NCBI GenBank assembly: GCA_009103225.1
Contig: RHPI01000818.1
Coordinates: forward strand, 408,906-472,905
Direction: 5' to 3'
Length of the DNA stretch: 64,000 nucleotides
Origin: Chlorokybus atmophyticus
Lineage: Eukaryota > Streptophyta > Chlorokybophyceae > Chlorokybales > Chlorokybaceae
The notes under the pieces were generated by a model that did no database searches, was not told the origin of the DNA, and worked only from the letters and a program-made list of their open reading frames with translations. The position numbers and the translations under genes were made by a program. The first letter of the stretch is position 1; the number at the start of each line of letters is the position of its first letter. Below, piece after piece: positions 56,601-64,000 of this stretch.

Positions 56601-59086
56601 CACATGGCATCCATTGGTGAAGCTTGATTGACATAGCTACGTTCAGCTATGTCAATTGATTGGTTGCTCACCGGTACACACTTTCTGCAGTCCGCATGGG
56701 AGGTGGAGGTCTGTGTTCTGGTTGGGGCCAACGCTCATCAACTCGGTAGGGATGGTCATCTGGTAAGTACCGGCGGTAGCCTTGATAAATCACCTTTTTG
56801 AGGAGTTCCACATGTTCTCCACTGCACTCGCATTTGGAACAGCCAAAGATGGCTCCATGAGCCATCTGCATGGCTGCTTTTGCCAGAGCTGCGCAACCAT
56901 CATTACATGTTTCAGAGAAGGCAAACATGGTTGCCATACCAGTCATATAGTACATTCATAGACACTGATGGCCAACAATTGCTGCTTGCGTACCTGGGTA
57001 ATCATGGATTACAATCTCCAAGATAGATCAGCACCGGAAAACTTCGTCGCGGTGGCTGTCATATATGTCGATGCCTACAACAAACACCAGCAGCTGAGAT
57101 GCCCTACACATTCCAGTCCAGAGCAGTTTACGAGCATGTCTAATGTATCGAGAGCTGGCTTGTTCAAACTACATTGAAACCATACCTTCCCAAAGGGTTC
57201 CCAACTGGTCAATGATTGGCTTGAGATAGGCCTGTAGATTCTCTGGCTGTTTGGGACCAGGTATCACCGCAGCTAGAAAGGTAGTGTCGGTCTTGTGCAT
57301 TTTGGCAATGGGCAGGTTCAGCACAGAGATTGTGACAAGCCAAAATTCATAATTCCCTGCAAGTCCACACAAACACCTCAATCAATGCCAACTGTGAATT
57401 TACACACTGCAATGACAGCACAGGTAAAAGGCACAATCACTACCTTTTTGCGGATCTTTGAAAGGGCTCATCCCGTCAATAAACATTGCCAGCCGCACAT
57501 TACGCGGTTCTTTGATAAACCGGATGTAGCGTTCTTCTGTATGCTTGAACATTGGCGAGTCTGACAGCAGCAACCACATAAATAATAGTAAACATGTAAG
57601 AATTCAGGCTGCATTGGGCATCAACTTGTCAATCCACACTGCCATATACATACCGTGTATGGATCGTATAACCCCATCCTCACTGCGATTGGTGTGCGCT
57701 GTCATCTCCATAGCGACACTAGGCTTTAGGTAAAGAGACCTCAGAGCAGCAGGCACGTCAAAGTAACGTGCAATCTTCCAAGGAACTTGTCGACCTCCAA
57801 TGTTGCGGTGGCGAGGAGCCTTGCAGACTGCAGGCCATAGGAAGTTTGCATGCGGACAGGTGATCCCATGACAACTCAATCACAGAAGAAATGCTACAAT
57901 AGCTGACCTTTGCAGAATTTCCTGTTGGCATGTCGGCCATAATACACCATGTGGTCACAACAACAGGCGTCATAAGCATGGAAGCCCATGTTGAGGCTTG
58001 CAAGGCATTTCAGTAGCTCTTGCATGCTGCCTGGCATCTGATTCTCCTTGGGCAAAACAACATCACGCACCAACCTGGCACACAAAGTCAAGTTCAATTG
58101 GAAATTGAACATTAATGTCTTTGCAGAATGTGTTTTGTATATATAATTTTGCAAACCTCTTATCCACCAACCTTAGCAGTTTGTTCATGAAGTTGAAGGG
58201 TATTCGATGTAGCTGAGCGAGAACCAATAGCAGCATGGAAATGCCCAAAGGGGTTGTACGAGAGCCGGCAACAATAGGGTTGCTTGCATTGTCCAACAGC
58301 GCAGCATTCACCTTGTCAAGCAGCATTGCCTCGTCATCACCATGAGTGTTATACTGCTGCGACTCCACATCGGTATCGGAGTCTTGGTCTACGCCATCAC
58401 CATCACCATCAACTTGCTCCGCATATACTTGATTAGCGGTTGAGGGGGAGTGCGCTGGCATATCATGCTCGTTCGGAACTGTGTATTCTGGAGTTCTGGC
58501 ACCTTGATGTCCTCGCGATACAGGATGCTCACTTCCAGAGAATGCTGGGTGCAATTCGCTCTGTTCCCCATGATCACACGGATGACATCCTGCCAACGCG
58601 AATAAATGCACTGGCACATGGACAATGACGTAAGCAATCAACTTGCAACTAAATTAGGTCGTACCTGCTGGGCGCATGTGATGTGCAACATTGACATGAG
58701 ATGCCACACTCGTTTGCGATGGCGTGGCTGGGTGCAGTTGTTCAGCAGCGTAGTTCCATGCATGAAGTGTTTCGATGTGATGGACAGCATCATCTGAAGC
58801 AGGCAAGCTTGGTAATCAGACAGCCTGTGGATGAAGTACACCAACTCAGGAAGATTACTCTTGTACCTGACAGCATGTGCGAGGATGCAGCAGCAATAAC
58901 AACGTCAGCCTCTTCAAGTTCATCGGGTTCGAGAAGATTACGGTATTGCGGTTCAACAGCTTTAGGAGTGCCCATCCACATCCTTGTGCCATGGTACTCA
59001 TGGTTTTTGGCCCTAGTGATGTGCTTGTGTGTGAACACTTTGCTCCCTTGGCAATCTTCGCAGAAACACCTGCGATTGTAGCTCAT
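52501..59086 (-). CDS. TNP2-like (CACTA) transposase gene continuing into PHD finger and Ulp1 protease
   Basis: CACTA transposases cut the element from DNA. Minus-strand exons begin at ATG 59086 with a CxC zinc-binding segment (RRCFCEDCQGSKVFTHKHITRA). TNP2 landmarks follow in order: SMQELLKCLASLNMGFHAYDAC (58.0 kb), VPWKIARYFDVP (57.8), EPRNVRLAMFIDGMSPF (57.5), WLVTISVLNLP with AAVIPGPKQPENLQAYL (57.3), GRFHDLPYWMPL (56.5), PWAITDAGLVEQLLSGVRVP (56.2) and GPVRDHWEWADERFMQWVKRM (55.6). A DUF4216-like part (VHWYGRVQSFDVVVVAGWE, 54.8) comes next. A PHD finger (54.27-53.95) and a Ulp1 protease (53.6-52.5) complete it. I saw no stop inside recognised blocks but did not model every intron. It may be one polyprotein or more than one transcript. 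Confidence 0.8.
53950..54266 (-). CDS. PHD zinc finger region of the transposase gene
   Basis: PHD fingers read histone H3 tails, often methylated lysine 4. The segment YCFVCKDGGSIFGC, AEGC, YHARC, WECPRHKCHVC gives the C4HC3 ligand order of a PHD finger, followed by a second Cys-rich cluster (CATCPNSLCQRH, VTCSQC). It lies between the DUF4216-like region and the Ulp1 domain. Splice borders around 54200-53950 are approximate. Confidence 0.75.
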
Positions 59087-59371
59087 GCTACAAAGATGTT
59101 TAGTCAACTATTATCCTGACATACAACCAAACTATCTAGAGCCCTTACCTGATACCGCCGCCGCCGCCGCTGATACCGCCTTCGCCGCCGCTCTAGCATC
59201 GCTGTTGTAGAATTAGGGTTTAAAACCGTCAATCCTAAATTGAAAGCTAGATCCAGTATAAGCCGCGGCTTCAATCCGGATGTGCTCCGTAATTTGCGTA
59301 CGTGCTCCAGTTTTTCTTCCGTGAAGTGCATCAGCTACTAGGGTTTGAATGGTAGGTTGCGTGGCGGCAGT
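59087..59371. promoter_or_regulatory. Shared divergent promoter region with GCC repeats
   Basis: About 285 bp separate the start codons of the transposase gene (minus, 59086) and the methyltransferase gene (plus, 59372). It contains a CCG-rich tract (about 59154-59192). No clear TATA box is seen. The head-to-head layout suggests coordinated expression, by inference. Confidence 0.5.
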
Positions 59372-61043
59372 ATGCGCGGCGTCAAGGTGTGCAGTTTCTG
59401 CAGAGCATACTTGGTTAGAAACGGCAACTTGAAACGGCTGCAACAGCATGAAGAGAAGTGCAAGCTGTACAGTGAGCAGTATGGCTTCTATGAAGCCTGC
59501 TGGCACCATAAGGCCCGGGGAGATAACGTGAGGCAGTGCAGGCTTCTAGCAAAATGCATGAAGCCAGACTTCTTTGTCGAGGAATGCACTTGCCTGCAAT
59601 GCTCGCTCTCCAAATTTGAGTGGGACGGCGAGCCCATGGATCACCTGCCTTGGACCCGGCCTGGAGCATATCAGGATGGGCAGGAGTGTGATGTGGTGCG
59701 ACGTCAGCTCGCGCGCAACGGTCGCGGCAAGTCCACAGTCCAAGATGATCACAACAACAAAGTGAGTTGAACTGTCCTGTCCTGGCGCACAAACAGCGCT
59801 CTCATACGTAAGCAACTCACTCTTCAATGTTGAAGGGGAATGTAGCAGTACTTGATGCAGTTGACGATACCGCGATAATAACTGCGTGGCGAAAGGAGAT
59901 TGTTGACGAGGGGCAGTTTTTGGTAGCAAGCCGCGTCGTGGTATACTGGCCTGGAATGAGCACCTGGTATGCAGGCCGCATCATCACTTTCAATGCCAAC
60001 ACAGGTACATGTGTCCAAATAATGCAGAGTATGTGATGTACGTGCGCGTGTTCACGCAAGCACTGGCTCAGTAAAACATGTGGCTCAGGAAAACATACCA
60101 TCAAGTACGACGATTACGATGAGGATCCGCGGATGCACCACATCTTGTTGAAAAACTTGAACATCGCAGCTGTGCGTGAGGGTTACAACATGCAAGATGT
60201 CGTTGCAGTGATGGTTCGAGTTGGTGGTCAAAGCTGTCTGAGACTGCAAGACTTGCCTGGTCGCGAGCTCGATCGTTGGCCCAGGCCACCACCCCTTCTC
60301 GTAACTCGCACACCATGCGACTCAAGCGGTAGACGTTACAGGCCACGCGCATTTGATCTCTTTTGTGGTGCCGGTGGCGTTGCTATGGGTTTGTACAGGG
60401 CTGGGTTTGATGTTGAGGGTATAGACATTAAGCCACAGCCGGCATACCCATTCAAGTTCTGCCATATGAATGCAATGGACGCTGATCTGTCAGCATACGA
60501 TGCAGTGTGGGCAAGTCCTCCATGCCAAGCTCTTAGTGGAGCCATTCCCACGACACAACGGTCCGCATACGGATATCGATGGGATCACGTCAACCTGATT
60601 GCCCCATAAGAGCCAAGTTGCAGTCAAGCGGCAAGGCATGGGTGATAGAGAATGTCGCAGGCGCGTCAGGACACATGACAACTCACCTGAAGCTGTGTGG
60701 CAGCATGTTCAAGTTGGATGTGTATCGCCATCGCATCTTCGAGACAAACCCTCCAGTGCGCTCAGACTTAGAATGCAACCACACTGGTTCTGCACTTGGA
60801 GAGCTGGCCACCCACCCGGAGCAGCGCCGGCAGTTGCTACCTGGGGAGAGGCAAATTTACCCGGTATACGGCCAAGCATCTTGCCGTGGTACGATTGCAG
60901 GGTGGCAGTCTGCCATGCAGGTGGAGTGGATGGATGCGGAATCGGAAATCAAGAATGCAATTCCACCTACTTACTCTGAACATGTAGGCAGGCTGTTGCT
61001 GGAAGCGATAGGTTTCAATGTCGATTACCCTCCTTTTTACTGA
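59372..61043 (+). CDS. Zinc-finger / Tudor-like / C5-cytosine DNA methyltransferase, 3 exons, 1-nt frameshift
   Basis: C5 methyltransferases methylate cytosine in DNA using SAM. Exons 59372-59761, 59836-60004 and 60089-61043 have GT-AG borders and matching phases. Residues 7-30 give a C-x2-C...H-x3-C finger. Residues ~156-205 ([20 protein letters not shown], then [14 protein letters not shown]) look like a Tudor domain, a reader of methylated Lys or Arg. Motif I ([15 protein letters not shown]) is at ~274, motif IV with catalytic Cys ([10 protein letters not shown]) at ~332, then ENVAG (VI), YRHRIFE (VIII) and [11 protein letters not shown] (X). The recognition region between VIII and X is short, as in bacterial and phage enzymes. 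One base is missing in a C run near 60600, between IAP and IRAKL. It may be a mutation or a sequence error. It is not a standard plant MET1, CMT or DRM. Confidence 0.85.
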
Positions 61044-61128
61044 GACACGTAGAGGACTTTGCAGTTGTAAGCTCTCTTGATTGCCACAGAGGTCTCATTT
61101 GTGATCACATCTGCAGAATGGTAAGGTT

Positions 61129-63725
61129 TCACTGAGGTTGCCGCTGCTGCTGCTCTTTGTGCTCGCGCCGCTGCTTCCGCTGCTCCTTCTCCTGCTGGCA
61201 CTGTTGCTTCCGCTGCTGCCGCTTCTGCTCACGCTCCTGAAAGAGTTGCTGCTTCAGCTGCTCCTACTGCTCGAGTGTTGGCTGCTGGCCTATTACTGCT
61301 CGCTCACGCTCATGTTGACGTTTCTTGGCCAGTTTCTTGCTTTGCCGCCGATCATCAATGTGTTCGCGTTTTTGCAACTTTAACATCTCCATGGAGTTTG
61401 CTTTGCGTGCGGAAAAATTCTCTCGATTGAGATGGTGCTTTTGCAAAGTCTCATTCAGCTCGTTTTCGTTTTGCTTGCAAGTGCGCACAAGCTCGTTAAA
61501 CTGGTCATCCCGCCAATCCTGGTTCAAAGGACCTTTCGCAACGCAATTGCGCACTCCTTTCCTAAGCCCCTTGAGAAAAAGCTGTAGTTTGAGGGCATCA
61601 TCCACCTGCAGCGCTGTCGCGTTGGCAACCATACACAGATGTTCGAACTGCGCGTGAAACTCCTCCACTTTGCGACCTGCCTGCCGCAGATGGCGCAGCT
61701 TCTTAAAAGCGCCGGCAGGGGTGTTGTCCATTTGCGCAGGAGCTCGGCTGCGAATACGACGGCGTTTGCGCTTCTTGCTTGTGGTGGCACGACGAGGAAC
61801 ACCAGAGGAAAGACTACTGGTTGATGTGCCAGATTCATTAGAAGAGCTCTCATTGCCCTGCATTCAGCAGAAGAGCTCTCATTGCCCTGCATTGCATCAA
61901 GCTCGGTGCCACATTGCGCAACTCCACACTTGCTCTTGCACGCAGACAGCATGACAGTGCTCACCTGTTTATCAGCTGGGCTCATGGGTTCCGCCTGATT
62001 CTGGACTTCCACCTCAACCTCTTGGTTGACCTGCTCCTGCCTGGCCTTGGCTTCAGCCAAAGCCTGCTCCTGCCTGGCCCTGGCTTCAGTCTCAGCCTGC
62101 TCCTGCCTGGCCCTGGCTTCAGTCTCAGCCTGCTCCTGCCTGGCCTTGGCTTCAGCATCAGCCTTGGTCTTCGCCTCGCCCGCCTGCCTGGCCGTGGCCT
62201 CAGCCTGCTCCTGCCTGGCCTTGGCCTGTGCTTGCTGCTTCAAGCTGGCCTCGACCTTCTTCATGCACTCTGGACCCATCCTCAGCTTTGGCTTTTGGAC
62301 CTTCGCGCTTGCCTGGGTCTCAACCTTGCCTTCTCCCTTGGCCTGGGCCTCAGCCTCTTGCACACACACAGCTTGCGACTGCACAGGGGGTCTACTTGAA
62401 GATGTAGGCGCCTGGAGTGGCGCCGATTTGGCACTGGGTGCTGATTGCGGAGGACCATCAGGGTACAGGCAGCGCAGGACTTCTGGTGGCATGTCACAGA
62501 GCTGCCATGAGAGCCTACCACTCGCATCGCCAAGAGACATGTAATGCGCGCAGGCCTTGCTCGCGTCTGTATTGCCAATAATCACATGGCCAGCCACTTT
62601 CTGAACATCCTCGCCGATCAGCACCACAAGCTTGATATACTGCAGCTTTCCTTTGTCATCAGGTTTATAATACCTCCCGTCATCCCCTTTGCTGAGTACC
62701 CCCTTGTCCTCCGCTTCTAGGATGTACTTGCAGTCACCAACCTCCTTGAGCTGCACGGTGCCAATGCGAATGCCCAGTGTGTGCGCCAGCAGCGCCAATT
62801 GCAGTTGATCCGCATAAACACCCTCATGACCGATCACTTTCTTCAGAGCAACAACAGCTGCATCACCTTCATCTTTTCCATTGAGAACCGTTGTTACCCG
62901 GAATTTCTTGGCGGCCTTCTTGTAGTCCTCGCCCATGTCACCAGAGGCCCCGTAGTTACGATATGTTCGTAACCAACGAACGTTGACCTGGTCAGCACAC
63001 ATCTTGCGCAACTTGGCAGCTTGATCTCTCGTATGCAGCTCTTTGCCGTTGTCCAGCACAATGCTTCGCCAGAAAGCCTCGTTGTTGATTGCGCCCACGC
63101 GTTCCAGGCACGCAGCGTTGACGGGAGGGCGCGACTGGGCAATGCAAGAGTAGAAGCAGTTGCCATCAGCATAGGCGTCAAAGAGCCGCAGCTTTGTCTC
63201 ATGCAGCAGCAGCCCAATCAGCTCCGCCTCATCGCCCGGTTGTGGAGGAGGTAGACCAGACTCCCAACGACCACCAGTAGATGCACGACCCGTTGATGTG
63301 CCCACTTCAGCTTCAGGTTCTCCGACAAAGTTCCCAAGGTCAATACTCGCAGCTGCTGCCTGCTTGTCACACAGCTTGCTGAGCTGCCGCCGCAAGAACT
63401 GATCCAACTTGACTCTCCATTCATGCGAGAGGGCGAGCAAATCAGCTTTCTCCAACCGCTGCTTGTATTTGACCACCAGCTCTTCCCATGTAGGGCAGTC
63501 TTCCTTTTCCTCTCTCCATACTTTTGCATAACCTACGCAAAGGGCCTTGAAATCATTGAAAACCTCTTCGTCGGTCTTGTTTGCCCGGATCTGCGGCTTC
63601 TTCACCTCTTTTCCTGGTTGCAATGACCGGTATGAGCACGAGTTGGTGTGAGAAAGTTTACACATTCCAAGAGTACCTGCACGCTGCTGCTGACCACTTG
63701 GCAAGACCTTCTGCTTTGGTGCCAT
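61129..63725 (-). pseudogene. OTU protease / coiled-coil / Gag-like fusion protein
   Basis: Starts at ATG 63725 (MAPKQKVLPS). Residues ~75-130 hold the W...EELVV...LCDxQAAAxxIDLG module shared with the 48-kb gene. The OTU domain spans ~180-400: DAYADGNC (Asp187, Cys190), QLQLALLAHTLGIRIG, and ACAHYMSL with the likely catalytic His394. A long Ala/Gln/Glu/Lys coiled coil follows. The C-terminal ~240 residues are basic, then Gag-like (FKKLRHLRQAGRKVEEFHAQF, LQLFLKGLRKGVRN), ending in a Gln/Arg-rich coil. A tandem 29-bp duplication at 61841-61898 shifts the frame. Without it the region is 856 codons with one TAG (near 61264). It converges on the methyltransferase gene, with ends 85 bp apart. OTU domains occur in some algal LINEs and other retroelements. 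No RT is seen here. Confidence 0.8.
61841..61898. repeat. 29-bp tandem duplication that breaks the OTU gene
   Basis: GAAGAGCTCTCATTGCCCTGCATT occurs at 61841 and again at 61870, exactly 29 bp apart. Because 29 is not a multiple of three, it shifts the reading frame between the coiled coil and the Gag-like domain. Confidence 0.9.
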
Positions 63726-63805
63726 TATGAACAACCTGTGTCGACACACACAGAGAAACTTACAAGCAGACACGAAGTGATCAAGTGAGCCAAGTTTGGA
63801 ACTGA

Positions 63806-64000
63806 GCAAGCAGGGGCCTTACGCACGAGGCTGCCCCATGAGGTCAGCATGAACAGAGGCGTGAATTGACAACATGCAAGACAAGGTTTGCTTGAGGTCA
63901 GCATGAGCATGCAGGGGCCTTACGCACGAGGCTGCCCCATGAGGTCAGCATGAGCATGCAGGGGCCTTACGCACGAGGCTGCCCCATGAGGTCAGCATGA
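63806..64000 (-). repeat. Tandem leader repeats upstream of the OTU gene, running off the window
   Basis: CAGGGGCCTTACGCACGAGG recurs at 63811, 63912 and 63959, the last two 47 bp apart. On the minus strand the core is GGGGCAGCCTCGTGCGTAAG, as in the leader of the 48-kb OTU gene. The array continues past the window end. Confidence 0.85.

Noticed and set aside
60599-60640. Intron at the methyltransferase frame change
   Set aside because: There is no GT donor at the break, and one missing base restores a continuous motif order. A 1-nt indel is simpler.

Overview
The window is nuclear DNA from a eukaryote and is built almost entirely of transposable elements. The open frames join through GT-AG introns of roughly 35-300 nt with consistent phases, so this is not bacterial DNA. 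The elements are of plant/algal type: Ty1/copia with plant-style gag-pol, a DUF659-type hAT, a Helitron, and a TNP2-type CACTA transposase. An AT-rich fragment at the left edge carries a gene resembling mitochondrial sdh4, a gene kept in mtDNA by streptophytes, red algae and a few protists. A retroelement remnant carries a DNA cytosine methyltransferase, an arrangement known from charophyte algae and dinoflagellates. A streptophyte (charophyte) alga with a large genome is my best guess. This is inference and the species is not identified.

Layout, left to right. 1-0.8 kb: mitochondrial-like fragment with sdh4. 2.2-7.1 kb: structurally complete but mutated copia element on the minus strand, with LTRs about 98% identical and a 5-bp target duplication. 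8.2-10.4 kb: decayed hAT transposase. 11.8-13.3 kb: a short inverted-repeat element containing a tRNA-like Pol III promoter, then a second tRNA-derived repeat. 14.2-16.9 kb: an element with ~140-bp terminal inverted repeats enclosing a seven-exon zinc-finger/coiled-coil/RING gene. 17.05-18.5 kb: a five-exon gene ending in a GIY-YIG nuclease domain. 19.3-23.5 kb: Helitron Rep and Pif1 helicase. 25-28.8 kb: proline-rich exons of unknown function. 31.6-33.4 kb: an F-box gene, the best host-gene candidate.

36-41.3 kb: nested retroelement debris, comprising LTRs, gag, an aspartic protease, a methyltransferase remnant and a truncated copia gag. 42.4-44.7 kb: a decayed lysine-rich gene of possible transposon origin with tandem repeats at its 5' side. 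48.2-49.6 kb: an OTU-protease gene cut by a copia LTR. 49.6-50.4 kb: two abutting LTRs. 51-51.7 kb: a small two-exon gene.

52.5-61.0 kb is the most interesting block. A TNP2-like (CACTA-type) transposase gene extends into a PHD finger and a Ulp1-type cysteine protease on the minus strand. A zinc-finger/Tudor-like/C5-cytosine methyltransferase gene diverges from it across about 285 bp on the plus strand. If the two belong to one element, it would encode cut-and-join, chromatin-reading, SUMO-processing and DNA-methylating functions together. 61.1-63.7 kb: a second OTU gene, fused to a Gag-like domain. Its tandem-repeat leader runs off the window and matches the leader of the 48-kb OTU gene.

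Most element genes carry stops or frameshifts. The GIY-YIG gene and the F-box gene are open throughout. The PHD-Ulp1-transposase gene shows no obvious break, but I did not model all its splices. The methyltransferase gene has one 1-nt break.
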